In this document: piece after piece, positions 26,313-35,169 of the stretch | Numbering within the stretch: position 1 is the first letter of the stretch | How the letters are laid out: each line of letters begins with the position of its first letter | Assembly (NCBI GenBank): GCA_900755895.1 | Contig: CAAEIG010000115.1 | Coordinates: forward strand, 1 to 39,610 | Direction: 5' to 3' | DNA from: Clostridia bacterium | GTDB lineage: Bacteria; Bacillota; Clostridia; Oscillospirales; Acutalibacteraceae | DNA length: 39,610 nt | Position numbers and translations under genes: made by a program | The notes under the pieces: model-generated | The model's input: the letters and a program-made list of their open reading frames with translations, nothing else | What the model was told of the DNA's origin: nothing | The model's database searches: none

Positions 26313-26359
26313 TGTAAAAAAGAAGATCCCCGCCGCCAGGCCAAAGCCCGGAGGCGGGG
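26313..26359 (-). terminator. Terminator of the 342-aa gene
   Basis: Minus-strand GC-rich hairpin (CCCCGCC/GGCGGGG with an internal CCGGGC-TTTG-GCCTGG part) followed by ATCTTCTTTTTT. Confidence 0.8.
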
Positions 26360-26373
26360 CGTAAAGATATATC

Positions 26374-27402
26374 TTAGGTCCCAGACAGCAGAGACGCACG
26401 AACAGCAACCAACGAACCAGTGTGAGTGGCCTCATCCAGTTCAGTCATATGCCGGGCTGTCTCCTCATCGTAACCCTGCCCAACAGGCGCTGCCTGATAG
26501 GGCACATACTTCAGGAACCTGGCGTTCTCCAGACCGGCCCGGACCTGATCGTCAGTGATGAGTCTGAAGTTTGTCTTTTCGGTGCGCCGGTAGAACAGTT
26601 CGGCTGCTTCCAGGGCGTCCCTGTCGTTTTCCACCAGAAGCAGGACCACCGGCTCATCCAGAAAGTATTTACCCCAGCTCTTGGGCTTGGAGACAAAATG
26701 GACGACCTTCTTGTCCAGCTTATCCCGCCAGATTACCGGCAGATCAAAGTTGCGGATTGTCTCCAACAGGAACGAATGGTTCTGTCCGTTGGCATCCTCA
26801 ATTTCAAAGGCGCCGGAGAAGCGGATCTCCCGGTGTCCGAATGCTACATCGAAGGCCGGTTTGAAATAGCGCAGAGATGGACCTTGCACCTTGGCCAGGG
26901 ACAGGAAGAACTCGACAGTAGCCAGGTACTTCAGCACCAGCTCAGAGCTGCGGTTTGCGTCCGTGGTGAACCAGGAGAGCGAGTCACTACTGCTGAAATG
27001 GTTCAGCAGGCACAAGGCGCCAAAGTCCATACAATAGATCAGGAAGGCGTCCTCAGCCGGCTCAAACTCAGGCGAGGCAGTCTCGGCCAGATAGAAGCAG
27101 TTGACCTGTCGGTTCTCCAGCATTTGGGACAGGTCGCCGTCCAGAGTCGATGAGTCGATCCCCTTGATATCCAGCAGCCGGACCATCTGGTCCCGGGTTG
27201 CGAAAACGAACTGGGAAAGCATCTTCAGAACCTCAAGAGTCACCTGCCGATTCTGCTCCGGCAGCTGCACGAAGCCCTTGATCAGGGTGTATTCAGGCAT
27301 CGTCTTTGGCTGGCTGGACTCATGATGGAACACCTGCTGGTAGAAGGGCGCAATGTGTAGATTCTCGCCGTCAGCGCATGTCACATAGGGCATTTCACTC
27401 AT
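26374..27402 (-). CDS. Winged-helix protein, possibly replication-relaxation-like
   Basis: 342 residues, ATG 27402 after TAAGGAGTG. Residues about 50-110 look like a winged helix (RQVTLEVLKMLSQFVFATRD, then DQMVRLLDIKGIDSSTLDGD). Residues about 150-300 alternate strands and helices: LAKVQGPSLRYFKPAFDVAF, SFLLETIRNFDLPVIWRDKL and EPVVLLLVENDRDALEAAEL, the last recalling the core of restriction-endonuclease-like folds. That plan occurs in Replic_Relax proteins of Firmicute conjugative elements, which assist relaxase or replication. The match is by architecture only. Single gene between a TTTGCATAGTAT promoter motif (27477) and its terminator. Confidence 0.45.
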   Translation of the reverse strand: MSEMPYVTCADGENLHIAPFYQQVFHHESSQPKTMPEYTLIKGFVQLPEQNRQVTLEVLKMLSQFVFATRDQMVRLLDIKGIDSSTLDGDLSQMLENRQVNCFYLAETASPEFEPAEDAFLIYCMDFGALCLLNHFSSSDSLSWFTTDANRSSELVLKYLATVEFFLSLAKVQGPSLRYFKPAFDVAFGHREIRFSGAFEIEDANGQNHSFLLETIRNFDLPVIWRDKLDKKVVHFVSKPKSWGKYFLDEPVVLLLVENDRDALEAAELFYRRTEKTNFRLITDDQVRAGLENARFLKYVPYQAAPVGQGYDEETARHMTELDEATHTGSLVAVRASLLSGT

Positions 27403-27476
27403 TTTAAGTCACACTCCTTACAAAATGTATATCCAAAATTGGTACCCACCAGAGAAAATCCGGTGCTATGACCTAT

Positions 27477-27490
27477 ATACTATGCAAATC
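27477..27490 (-). promoter_or_regulatory. Promoter-like TTTGCATAGTAT motif
   Basis: Minus strand reads GATTTGCATAGTATATAGG, 75 bases before ATG 27402. Nearly identical to the motif before the wall hydrolase gene. Confidence 0.45.
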
Positions 27491-27509
27491 GTCCTAATCT
27501 TATTTGCAC

Positions 27510-27534
27510 AAAAAGGCCTCCCCGAAGGGAGGCC
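27510..27534 (-). terminator. Terminator of the S1-domain gene
   Basis: Minus-strand GGCCTCCC-TTCG-GGGAGGCC followed by TTTTT; textbook UUCG-loop terminator 15 bases after the stop. Confidence 0.9.
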
Positions 27535-27548
27535 CGAAAGGACTGATA

Positions 27549-28370
27549 TCAGGATACACGGATGATCCGGCCGCGGATGCGGGGAGGATCGGTAGGACGC
27601 TTGCCGGGAGTGACGCTCTCGATCTTAATGGAGACGCGTGAGTTCTCCTCAATCTCCAGATCGCGGGGCATGGGACACAGGGCGTCGATGCCCAGCTGCA
27701 GGTTGACGAACACGCCGGTGCTCTGACCAAAATTGGCGATCCGGACGACATTGCCCAGCACGATCGTGTCAGGCTCAAAGTCGAAGGTCAGAGGCTTGGT
27801 GCGATGCTGCTTGTTTACGGCCTCCCAGAAGATGTAGCCGTCAGAGGCGGAGATCTCCTTGCAGCGGACCTCCAGGCGGTCGCCCATCTTCATATACTCG
27901 CGGATGTCGCTGTGGTCGGTGGTGAAATCGCTGTTGCGGATATGCCCGGTCACGCCGCCTACTTCCACATAGCCGCCGTAACGGCTGAAGCCAACGACCT
28001 CACCCTCGTAGATACGGCCAGACTGCAGGTCCTGGAGCATGCTGGTCTTCAGCAGCTCCTGCGCCCGCTTCCGGGAACAAGTCAGCCAGCCCTTATCCTC
28101 ATCGATACCGCAAATGACAAAGGGGATTCGCCGGCCCATCAGGTTCATCAGCCGCAGGTTGGGGTTGTCGCAGTCGGCCTCAGGGGCGTAGATTACGCAC
28201 TTTTCGCCGCCAGCCTTGATACCTATATCCAGGTTCTTGGCCAGCGTCAGCATCATGTAGCCCATCCCTTCCTCAGTCCGGGCCAGCCGATCTACTGTGC
28301 CCCAGCAGATGGTTTCATCTGCCATCAGCTTTTCCAGGGCGGTACGGTCAGTATTGAAAATCTTATCCAT
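27549..28370 (-). CDS. S1-domain RNA-binding protein (RpsA-like)
   Basis: 273 residues with three OB-fold units. A degenerate first S1 domain (about 20-100) ends in GWLTCSRKRAQELL. A good second domain (about 118-187) has GRIYEGEVVGFSRYGGYVEV, GVTGHIRNSDF and MKMGDRLEVRC. A third (about 200-273) has VLGNVVRIANFGQSTGVFVN and LGIDALCPMP. S1 domains bind single-stranded RNA. Proteins like this on mobile elements may help translate or protect element mRNAs. ATG 28370 with GAAAGGAA about 13 bases upstream. An inverted repeat (28430-28462) lies in the leader. Divergent from the plus-strand regulator-like gene at 28598. Confidence 0.8.
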   Translation of the reverse strand: MDKIFNTDRTALEKLMADETICWGTVDRLARTEEGMGYMMLTLAKNLDIGIKAGGEKCVIYAPEADCDNPNLRLMNLMGRRIPFVICGIDEDKGWLTCSRKRAQELLKTSMLQDLQSGRIYEGEVVGFSRYGGYVEVGGVTGHIRNSDFTTDHSDIREYMKMGDRLEVRCKEISASDGYIFWEAVNKQHRTKPLTFDFEPDTIVLGNVVRIANFGQSTGVFVNLQLGIDALCPMPRDLEIEENSRVSIKIESVTPGKRPTDPPRIRGRIIRVS

Positions 28371-28429
28371 TCCAAATCACTATTCCTTTCTTCGTTTAGT
28401 TGTTAGCCTATATGTTTTGTTTGTCGGCC

Positions 28430-28462
28430 ATGAGGCGCCGCAAGGCAACACATGCGCCTCAT
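28430..28462. promoter_or_regulatory. Inverted repeat in S1-gene leader / divergent promoter region
   Basis: Perfect 9-bp arms ATGAGGCGC and GCGCCTCAT separated by 15 bases, between two divergent genes (starts 28370 and 28598). It could be an operator for the NUMOD-repeat protein or an mRNA hairpin bound by the S1 protein. Confidence 0.4.
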
Positions 28463-28597
28463 TCATTTGGATGTTATGCACTTCCGTTTATGCTAATTGA
28501 CGGAATAGAAAAACTACAACTTCCGTACAAAATATGTGAATATCCGGCCATGTTCTGTTGTATAATAAGAACTGACAAAACTGCATAGGAGGCGATC

Positions 28598-29701
28598 ATG
28601 GCAATGGAAGCACAGGGCTACCAGGTGGAGTACGAGGGACAGATGTATCATTCGCTGCGGGAATTTGCGGAGGCGCTCAACCTCAACTACCCAAAGGTAA
28701 CAGCATATTTCAGGAAAGGAAAATCGTTGGAGGAGATCATCGAAAAATGCCAGTTCTCAACGGCCAGCAAAACACCAGGGCCGCTCAAAGAGGGTCCAAA
28801 ACGAAAATTTGTGGAATTCAACGGGGTTCAGTATTCTTCCATCTATGCAGCAGCGGAGGCTCTGGGCATCTCACCTGCCCGCGTGTATTCGGTGCGGGAG
28901 TCTCAGCAGTGCAGCGCAGAGGCAGCCATCGAGTATGTGCTGGAAAACTCGATGCCGGCCGGTGGCAGCGATGCCCCATCTGCGGCCAAACCATGCATCA
29001 TTGAAGGTATTAGCTATCCAAGCCGGGAAGCAGCCCTGGCGGCATTTCGGCTCAAGCGAATAACCGTGTATTCCCGGATGAAACGGGAGAATATCCCATT
29101 TGAGGAAGCGGTGCTAAGGGGCCGGGATTCAGCCCTATACCGTAAACCGGCTGCCAGCAAACTTCCGCGGCTAGTCCTAATCCCCATGGAAGGAGAGCTC
29201 AAAAAGCCGGAGGTGCTGGCCGACCTGTACCGGTCTCTTTCCTACTATAACCGCCGGGTGGAGATTCTGATGGACGAGCTGTCAGGTACGCCGGTGCTGT
29301 TCGTGGATGGACTGTCGTACATCTGCTACAACGAGGATGCCAGAGGCATCGAAATGTCAACAGCTTTCGATGAGAAGGCCAAAATGAGTTCTGCGGCTAT
29401 CAACCTGTTCAATGAGAACAATATTGCGGTAAAGCTGTTCTTCAGCAAGGCGCGGGGCCGACTGATGCTTACGGCGTTTCAGTCGGCAAAATCGGATAAT
29501 CAGAGAATCGAACCGCTGCTCAATGCATGGTTTTGCTATTCAACTATCCGAGACGAGCGAATGCGGAAATTCAATCCAGAGCAGGCATTAGCTGTGCCGG
29601 AGAAGAAGTTACCTGCCCCTCATGTGCGAGGCAATGGCGCTGATAACGAAATCAAAATTCTCCCTGCTGTTTCTACAGCCGAAAAGACAGAGGGGGTCTA
29701 G
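28598..29701 (+). CDS. Putative DNA-binding protein with three NUMOD1/IENR1-like helix-turn-helix repeats
   Basis: 367 residues, ATG 28598 after AGGAGG. A TATAAT box (TTGTATAATAAG) lies about 35 bases upstream. Three similar units start with a short strand and end with a helix-turn-helix: residues 8-50 (VEYEGQMYHSLREFAEALNL), 70-113 (VEFNGVQYSSIYAAAEALGI, SPARVYSV) and 131-173 (IIEGISYPSREAALAAFRLK, RITVYSRM). This matches NUMOD1-type DNA-binding modules. The C-terminal half (190-330) is an unrecognised alpha/beta region (LYRSLSYYNRRVEILMDELS; SSAAINLFNENNIAVKLFFS). No nuclease motif seen. Lone plus-strand gene amid minus operons, divergent from the S1 gene: a regulator is plausible but unproven. 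Confidence 0.6.
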   Translation: MAMEAQGYQVEYEGQMYHSLREFAEALNLNYPKVTAYFRKGKSLEEIIEKCQFSTASKTPGPLKEGPKRKFVEFNGVQYSSIYAAAEALGISPARVYSVRESQQCSAEAAIEYVLENSMPAGGSDAPSAAKPCIIEGISYPSREAALAAFRLKRITVYSRMKRENIPFEEAVLRGRDSALYRKPAASKLPRLVLIPMEGELKKPEVLADLYRSLSYYNRRVEILMDELSGTPVLFVDGLSYICYNEDARGIEMSTAFDEKAKMSSAAINLFNENNIAVKLFFSKARGRLMLTAFQSAKSDNQRIEPLLNAWFCYSTIRDERMRKFNPEQALAVPEKKLPAPHVRGNGADNEIKILPAVSTAEKTEGV

Positions 29702-29720
29702 CGAGCAAAAAGTGAGTCCG

Positions 29721-29797
29721 GTCTTTCTTAACGGAGAAATATGGCGAAAGAACTCTGTATACCTAAAGGCCATTGCGCATCATATATGGTCCGTGAA
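29721..29797 (+). repeat. Intergenic hairpin repeat copy 8 (decayed)
   Basis: Plus-strand copy: GGTCTTTCTTAACGGAGAAA start and ATATATGGTCCGTGAAG end, but shortened and lacking the central GG/CC hairpin. Lies between the ends of convergent genes. Confidence 0.5.
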
Positions 29798-29816
29798 GTA
29801 TGCTTTCTTCAGAGCG

Positions 29817-29858
29817 AAACAAACCCCACCAGAAAAGTATCTCTGGCGGGGTTTGTTT
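29817..29858. terminator. Bidirectional terminator between convergent genes
   Basis: Hairpin with arms AAACAAACCCC-x-CCAGA and TCTGG-x-GGGGTTTGTTT. T-rich on the 3' side in both directions; serves the gene ending at 29701 (+) and the one ending at 29863 (-). Confidence 0.8.
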
Positions 29859-29862
29859 CGTG

Positions 29863-30999
29863 TCAACTTTCGATAGCCGCAGTTTCCTCAGGAAGAGTTT
29901 CCTCGCTTGGCATATCTCCCCCTGTTGGAGTCTCTTCTTCCACAATGAACTGCTCGATAATAGGAGGTTGGTACTCGGAGTTAGGACCGATATAAATGCC
30001 TTCCTCGTTGTACCAGTCAGGATTTTCCTCCCTGCTCGGCACGCCATCTGGCGGGCTGAGATAGCAGACCTCATCCAGGTCAGAGCGGTAGGGGATGTTC
30101 GGTTCCAGCTCGTTCTTCAGGAATGCCTTGGTCCAGTTGTTGGAGGGCAGGGTCCCGCCGATATCCTGTACGGAGTACGGCAGCCAGTAGCCGGTTGGGC
30201 CCATGACGACCGTGACCCGGACCTGGTGGCCGGTCACAACTGCATTGTAGGAGCGGACATCGTAATATTGGACGCCGGTGGCATCGGAGATCTCAGCCAG
30301 TTTTTCCTGGGGCTTGTCGTAGACATACTCGCTAAGCTGGATGCTCGACCCTGCGGCTGGGGCCGGAAGGATCAGCGAAGACCAATCCAGAAAGGCGTCG
30401 ATCTTCATGGTAATGGGAGCCCAAAGAGTGGCCGCTGCCAGCGTTTCAGGGTCGCTGAATACCTGGAATTGCGGTGCGGGAACATCAATGGACTTGTTGA
30501 CCAGGTTGATGGCGATTTGCGTATCGCTTCTGAGCAGCGGAAACCTGCCGCTCCAGTCGTCTATCGCCTCATCTTCCTTGCCCGGAGTCTGATATGTGGA
30601 CATCTGCTCTCTCAGGTAATCGTCCAGCCCGGAAAAGTCGCCCGCATTCAGATACCTAGTAATATTCTTCTCAAAGATAGGGATGTCATTCTCAGTGACC
30701 GGAGGCCTGGCTTCAAATTCTTCCCGAAGCTCCTCTTTGGTGGTAGGCTCAATATCCTTGAGTGACCCAGGGTTTTTCAGCCCCAGGAATCCAGAATCTT
30801 CATCCTGGCTGGAACCAGGAAGAATGCTCAGGTCGCCACGCATTGCGGCCGTTACCGCCCCAGCAATGATGACAACAATCAGCAGAACGGCGACAACAAC
30901 AATAACAGCAATCTGCTTTTTGAATTTAGTGTCGGCTAGGCTGGCCTTCGATTTATCATCAAAAGTATCCTGCCAACGATCATTCTGAGTATCAAACAT
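29863..30999 (-). CDS. Single-pass membrane protein, partner of the coupling ATPase (unknown family)
   Basis: 378 residues, ATG 30999 with AAGGTG upstream, 18 bases after the coupling-protein stop, so same operon. Residues 28-49 are one membrane helix (IAVIVVVAVLLIVVIIAGAV) with a positive cytoplasmic N-terminus. The long outside part has an acidic Ser/Glu-rich linker, then an alpha/beta region (IPIFEKNITRYLNAGDFSGL; HQVRVTVVMGPTGYWLPYSV) and a Pro/Glu-rich C-terminus. Topology matches VirB8/TcpC-type transfer proteins, but I see no sequence motif to confirm it. Confidence 0.6.
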   Translation of the reverse strand: MFDTQNDRWQDTFDDKSKASLADTKFKKQIAVIVVVAVLLIVVIIAGAVTAAMRGDLSILPGSSQDEDSGFLGLKNPGSLKDIEPTTKEELREEFEARPPVTENDIPIFEKNITRYLNAGDFSGLDDYLREQMSTYQTPGKEDEAIDDWSGRFPLLRSDTQIAINLVNKSIDVPAPQFQVFSDPETLAAATLWAPITMKIDAFLDWSSLILPAPAAGSSIQLSEYVYDKPQEKLAEISDATGVQYYDVRSYNAVVTGHQVRVTVVMGPTGYWLPYSVQDIGGTLPSNNWTKAFLKNELEPNIPYRSDLDEVCYLSPPDGVPSREENPDWYNEEGIYIGPNSEYQPPIIEQFIVEEETPTGGDMPSEETLPEETAAIES

Positions 31000-31017
31000 T
31001 TCTGTTCACCTTGCCCC

Positions 31018-33315
31018 TCAAATCAAATCGTCATCGTCGATCAGCGGGTCGCCAGACAGATCATCGAACCTGAAATCATCCTGAGGAGGCCCCTTATCCG
31101 TCATGGGGCTCCCAAAGAAGCTATCATCCATGGGGTCTGGGTCGTTTCGGCCGTTGTCAAAGATTATATCTTCCGGGAGGTCGCTGCCAGGGGGCGGCTT
31201 CAAAGCGTCTTCTGCAAGCTCCTCCTCACCAAGGCCGAGGTCCGCCCCCGAGGCCGGCCGAGGCACAGGCCGAGACGCGGGTTTCTGAGCGGGAGCGGGG
31301 GCAGGATCGGAGAACGGGTCGCTCTGGGGGCTGTTGCCAAACTCAAAGTCCTCGATTTTATCCTCCGGCTGCGGTCGGATGCCGTGTTCCTTCTGGAACC
31401 GGTATTCATGGGGGACAATCTCAGTATCAATTAAATCTTTGAGCATCCGGTCATATTCCTTGGGCAGCCACTGCACCACGCCGACCTTGGCCGGTTGTAC
31501 CGAGTTGTGTTTGATGAGACTGTAGGTCAGCTCGCCAAAGGGCCGCTTCATGATGGCAGTGGGGCTGAAGAGGGCCTCCATCTTCTTCTGTTCACGGATG
31601 GACTCGGTGGGATGCCCCAGCCGGTCCAGACCTCCCGTGATCAGGTTGAACTTCTTGTGGGACTCGCTCTTGACAACATCAACGGTCTCGTGCTCACCAA
31701 ACTGATCTGAGTAGTATTTGGCATCCACGAACGATACACCAGGGAAGATGATCAGGTTACGGGCGTTGGTAGAGACCAGCTCCACGAAGTTCTTGCCATC
31801 CCGGCCGCCGCCCATGGCAATCTGGGCACGGGCCTGGGTCGCCAGATGTGAGGCTACGCGGTAAGAACGGCCCTGAGTCAGCATGTCGGAGAAACCAGGC
31901 GTCGAATAAGTCTGAAACTCGTCGATGTAGAGAAAGTGCGCCCGGCGGTTATCTTCGTTGCCAGGCCGGCGGAAAACAGCCGACTGAAGCTGCAGGATGA
32001 TGAAGTAGCCCAGGAACTTACCAAGGTCACGCATCATACCTTGGGCTGTACAAATACAGATAACACCGCCCTTCTCCAGGTGCTCATCAAAGTCAATCTG
32101 GTTGCGCTGTCCCTTATCAAAGTCAGGATTCAGGATGCCGCGCAGGTACCGGTTGGCGATAACCTTGGACACCTGAGCCCGGATGCCGGAGGAATTCTCA
32201 TACACCTTGGACCGTTCAGCATAGTATTCGTTGATGAACCAGCTGGCAATATCGACATTTTCCTTCTGCTCAGCATCTGTCTCCCCCTTCAATTGCCCAA
32301 ACCTGGTGACCAGTTTACGACCATCCTGGTTAGGATTCTGGAGGACGGTGTTCATATTGATGAAGGTTGCGTATTTGCCATCGACGCCTTCGGATCTGTC
32401 TAGGCGTTTCAGGACCTTGAGCGTATAACGGACCAGCTGTTCGGACAGGTCCTTAAAGTACTGAGGAGAGTCAGGGTTCAGCATCAGGAAGGTGGTAACA
32501 GCATTCTCGATGACATCGTCCTCATCGCCTACCAGCGGGTTGAAGAAGGGGCAATTATCCACGCTGGGGTCAAAATAGATGTAGGGACGCCCAGCCACCT
32601 TGGCCATCATCGCCACCTCACGGGCCAGATCTCCCTTAGGCTCGATGACCGTTACGCCGGCCTCAAAATTCTTGATGTCCTGGTCTACCATAGGCAGAAT
32701 AACCTGAGAGGTTTTACCGCCGCCGGTAGGGCCAAGAATGAGCATGTGCAGGAACCGGTCTTTATATGGGAGTATCTCCCGCGGATCCTTGGCTCCGGCC
32801 TCAACCAAATCTTTGTCCTTACACAGGATGATGTCGCCTGGCTTATAGGAAGGATCTTCACCCTTGCCCATTTTGGTGCCCACCTCAGCCAGCATGGTCC
32901 ACATACCCTTGCCCATATCGCTCATCTGGAAAACGGTGAGGCCGGCTGTGCCGACGGCCATGAAGGCCATACCCACAAGGGCTGCGCCGCCACTGCCGCC
33001 AGCCGCCTTTGCGATCCAGCTGTAAGGCACCAGGACCAGCAAGCAGATGTTAAGATATAAATTGATCTTGGACCACAGACCAGCCTTGCCGGCCATCTCA
33101 GGAGCGCTCTGTCCAGTAAACATATACCAGACCAGGGAGACAAACTCCAAAACCATGGCTGGAAGGAACATGTTCTTGAAGAACAGCAACGACAGCAGGA
33201 CGCAAAGCATGGAGAGTCCAGCAAGAAACTGTTGGCCGGTGACTGAAAGCTGTGGACCGGCTTCGGCGAAGAAAGCATTGGCTTTTTCAGCCATGCCTTT
33301 GACTTTTTCAATCAT
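31018..33315 (-). CDS. Type IV coupling protein, VirD4/TraG/TraD family ATPase
   Basis: 765 residues. It brings DNA substrates to a type IV secretion channel using ATP. N-terminal membrane segments lie at about 28-67 and 84-130. Walker A is GPTGGGKT at 195-202, followed by EPKGDLA. Walker B is LYIDEFQTYSTPG at 462-474, then a TQARAQI region. The C-terminal 120 residues are Pro/Asp-rich (DPFSDPAPAPAQKPASRPVP) and probably disordered, a possible docking tail. Start ATG 33315 after AAAGGAG. Transcribed from the GGCAACCTGCATATGAT motif 42 bases upstream. The lack of VirB4, VirB6 and relaxase genes nearby means the rest of the transfer system is outside the window. Confidence 0.92.
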   Translation of the reverse strand: MIEKVKGMAEKANAFFAEAGPQLSVTGQQFLAGLSMLCVLLSLLFFKNMFLPAMVLEFVSLVWYMFTGQSAPEMAGKAGLWSKINLYLNICLLVLVPYSWIAKAAGGSGGAALVGMAFMAVGTAGLTVFQMSDMGKGMWTMLAEVGTKMGKGEDPSYKPGDIILCKDKDLVEAGAKDPREILPYKDRFLHMLILGPTGGGKTSQVILPMVDQDIKNFEAGVTVIEPKGDLAREVAMMAKVAGRPYIYFDPSVDNCPFFNPLVGDEDDVIENAVTTFLMLNPDSPQYFKDLSEQLVRYTLKVLKRLDRSEGVDGKYATFINMNTVLQNPNQDGRKLVTRFGQLKGETDAEQKENVDIASWFINEYYAERSKVYENSSGIRAQVSKVIANRYLRGILNPDFDKGQRNQIDFDEHLEKGGVICICTAQGMMRDLGKFLGYFIILQLQSAVFRRPGNEDNRRAHFLYIDEFQTYSTPGFSDMLTQGRSYRVASHLATQARAQIAMGGGRDGKNFVELVSTNARNLIIFPGVSFVDAKYYSDQFGEHETVDVVKSESHKKFNLITGGLDRLGHPTESIREQKKMEALFSPTAIMKRPFGELTYSLIKHNSVQPAKVGVVQWLPKEYDRMLKDLIDTEIVPHEYRFQKEHGIRPQPEDKIEDFEFGNSPQSDPFSDPAPAPAQKPASRPVPRPASGADLGLGEEELAEDALKPPPGSDLPEDIIFDNGRNDPDPMDDSFFGSPMTDKGPPQDDFRFDDLSGDPLIDDDDLI

Positions 33316-33356
33316 GTTATATCTAATCTCCTTTCGTTGAGATTCTTGTCTTTATA

Positions 33357-33373
33357 ATCATATGCAGGTTGCC
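33357..33373 (-). promoter_or_regulatory. GGCAACC-TGCATATGAT motif before coupling-protein operon
   Basis: Minus strand. Same GGCAAC...TGCATA arrangement as 35138 and 37892; 42 bases before ATG 33315. Confidence 0.5.
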
Positions 33374-33410
33374 CAATATTCATTTGCGGAATGGGTTTGG
33401 CGGGTCTAAT

Positions 33411-33507
33411 GTCTTTCTTAGCGAAGAAATGTGGCTGGTGGGGCTCTTTTTTCCCTGATGGCATTGCTGTTTCGGCTCCTTACAGAGCCGATGCCGAGTC
33501 CGTGAGG
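33411..33507 (+). repeat. Intergenic hairpin repeat copy 9
   Basis: Plus-strand copy: GTCTTTCTTAGCGAAGAAA start, hairpin CGGCTC-CTTACA-GAGCCG, end GCCGAGTCCGTGAGGC. Located upstream of the coupling-protein promoter. Confidence 0.7.
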
Positions 33508-33550
33508 CTTCTCTGTTGTGCGGAACAAACAGCTGCGGTCCTCGTTGCAC

Positions 33551-33586
33551 AAAACAAAGAGCCCAGCCGCTAGTGCGGCAGAGCTC
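33551..33586 (-). terminator. Terminator of the 335-aa gene
   Basis: Minus-strand hairpin with paired ends GAGC/GCTC and TGCCGC-ACTA-GCGGC inside, followed by TTTGTTTT. About 15 bases after the stop at 33601. Confidence 0.75.
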
Positions 33587-33600
33587 TTTTTGGCTGCCCG

Positions 33601-34608
33601 TCAGGGCAGGTCAATATCGAATTTTACAGTCCCCTGAGGGAGCCAAACAATATCCTTCTCTACATGGATGCCCTGGACCTTGTTATGGTCGGCATCGAAA
33701 TAGACGGTCCCCTTCTCCACGAATTTCTTAGAGATCGTCTCGTTCAGACCGGTGAACAGGTGCTCATCCTCAGCGGCGTCGAACCGCTTCTGTAGATACT
33801 CTTGCAGGGTGGCGCAGGCGGCGATTTCCTTTTTGGCCTTTGGCGTCATCCGCAGGTACAGCGGATCGGTTAGGCTCATTACTACATCGAAATGGCAGGG
33901 GTTGCCGTTCCAATCGATGCTGTCCTCGACCCGGTGCCGACGCAGCCGTCCCAGGTACATGTACTCGGTCCCTTTGGGATCCAGGTAGCCGGTGCCCGGG
34001 ACAAGCTCTTCCTGCTTGAGGTACTTGTTTTTCTTGAGCGGCGCGGCGGGCGCCATGATATTCCCCTTCTCATCGATGAGGTTGGGTGGAGTCTTCCGGC
34101 CCACGAAAGAGGCGCCAGGATTGATCCGCAAAATGCCGATTTCCGGATAGACCTCCCATTGGAAAGGGTGATAGGTACTCCGTCCATACGCAGCAATCTG
34201 GAGCGCCACTTCAGACTGACTGAAGTAGTCTTCGTTCACCGTATACTTGATGCCAGGGATGTACAGGTTCGTGGCGGCAGTCTTATGGAACTTTCCAGCC
34301 TTGGTGAGCGGCAGAAGTGGGAATAGTTCGTCCAGTTTCCCTGGCTTCAGCAGTTCTTGAATAGCCAGTTCCAGGCGCATGATTCGAACCTGTGCCTCCT
34401 GATTGCTGATGCTGGACCCTTCCGGCTTCTCCTGGGGCGGACCATCGAACATTTCCTTCAGCCATTCGATGGAAGTCTCGGAGATCCCACATCCCGTATG
34501 AAACAGCCTTCTCTCGCTATACGCAATGTACAGTTCCTGGCCTGGGTATTGCACGAACTGGAATCCTTTCGCCTTCAGCTCTGCGAGTACTTCTTTTGTT
34601 GCCTTCAT
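33601..34608 (-). CDS. Hypothetical protein, second gene of a two-gene operon
   Basis: 335 residues from ATG 34608 (AAGGAGG 8 bases upstream; the longer open frame to 34647 overlaps the upstream gene and lacks a ribosome site). N-terminal helical region (KEVLAELKAKGFQFVQYPGQ), a possible helix 85-105 (AQVRIMRLELAIQELL), then a beta-rich part (TNLYIPGIKYTVNEDYF; GILRINPGASFVGRKTPPN) and a C-terminal helical piece. No membrane segment and no family recognised. A patch resembling a tRNA T-arm in its DNA is just coding sequence. Confidence 0.65.
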   Translation of the reverse strand: MKATKEVLAELKAKGFQFVQYPGQELYIAYSERRLFHTGCGISETSIEWLKEMFDGPPQEKPEGSSISNQEAQVRIMRLELAIQELLKPGKLDELFPLLPLTKAGKFHKTAATNLYIPGIKYTVNEDYFSQSEVALQIAAYGRSTYHPFQWEVYPEIGILRINPGASFVGRKTPPNLIDEKGNIMAPAAPLKKNKYLKQEELVPGTGYLDPKGTEYMYLGRLRRHRVEDSIDWNGNPCHFDVVMSLTDPLYLRMTPKAKKEIAACATLQEYLQKRFDAAEDEHLFTGLNETISKKFVEKGTVYFDADHNKVQGIHVEKDIVWLPQGTVKFDIDLP

Positions 34609-34637
34609 GTTTGTTTTCCTCCTTAAATTGTTGTCAC

Positions 34638-35084
34638 CTACGACCAAATCATGTCTGACTTGGTGTCCACGCAGTCCTGCAGGATCGCCTTGAAGTCGGC
34701 AAACCTAGCGCAGTCCGGGCGGCCGCAGTATCCGTACAGGATGTTGTCGTCATAGTCACCGATAACCTTCAGGATATTCTTGCAGGCGCCGTAACGGATG
34801 CGGCCTCCTACATCAGTTTGAAGCAGGAAGTCGATGATTTTGATGTCGGGCCTCTTGGTCTTGTCCTCATCAGCGAGCAGTTCCTCGATGCGAGCGTTGA
34901 TGCGGGCATCGAACTCATCAGCCGCTTCGGCAGTGCAGCCAGGATACCAGCTGCAGACCTCCTCATAGATATCGTGGAACGGGCCGCCCTGCAGCTCAGA
35001 GACCTTTCGACGCAAGCGCAGGAATCCGCCGCCCCCCATGTCGATGGTGCGGCCAGTTTTCCGACAGGTAATGCTAACCCCCAT
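34638..35084 (-). CDS. Hypothetical protein of a mobile-element type
   Basis: 148 residues, ATG 35084 after TAGGAGGAA. Distinct N-terminus MGVSITCRKTGRTIDMGGGG then FLRLRRKVSEL, which resembles uncharacterised proteins I have seen in Firmicute phages and plasmids. Helical middle (EFDARINARIEELLADEDKT) and a Cys-containing C-terminus (YGYCGRPDCARFADF) that might bind a metal, though only two Cys are close together. 29-base gap to the next gene, so an operon. Confidence 0.6.
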   Translation of the reverse strand: MGVSITCRKTGRTIDMGGGGFLRLRRKVSELQGGPFHDIYEEVCSWYPGCTAEAADEFDARINARIEELLADEDKTKRPDIKIIDFLLQTDVGGRIRYGACKNILKVIGDYDDNILYGYCGRPDCARFADFKAILQDCVDTKSDMIWS

Positions 35085-35137
35085 GGTGTTATTCCTCCTA
35101 TTTTTCTAAGCAATTTTCCTGAATTGGGTGCTGTGTT

Positions 35138-35154
35138 GTTTTATGCAGGTTGCC
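35138..35154 (-). promoter_or_regulatory. GGCAACC-TGCATAAAAC motif before the two-gene operon
   Basis: Minus strand, 54 bases before ATG 35084. Keeps GGCAACCTGCATA exactly as at 33357, but the -10-like part is weaker. Confidence 0.4.
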
Positions 35155-35169
35155 TTGAGGTTATTCTGC

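Noticed and set aside
34370..34400. tRNA T-arm-like GGTTCGAATC on the minus strand
   Set aside because: No acceptor or anticodon stem at the right distance, and it lies inside a well-supported coding frame.
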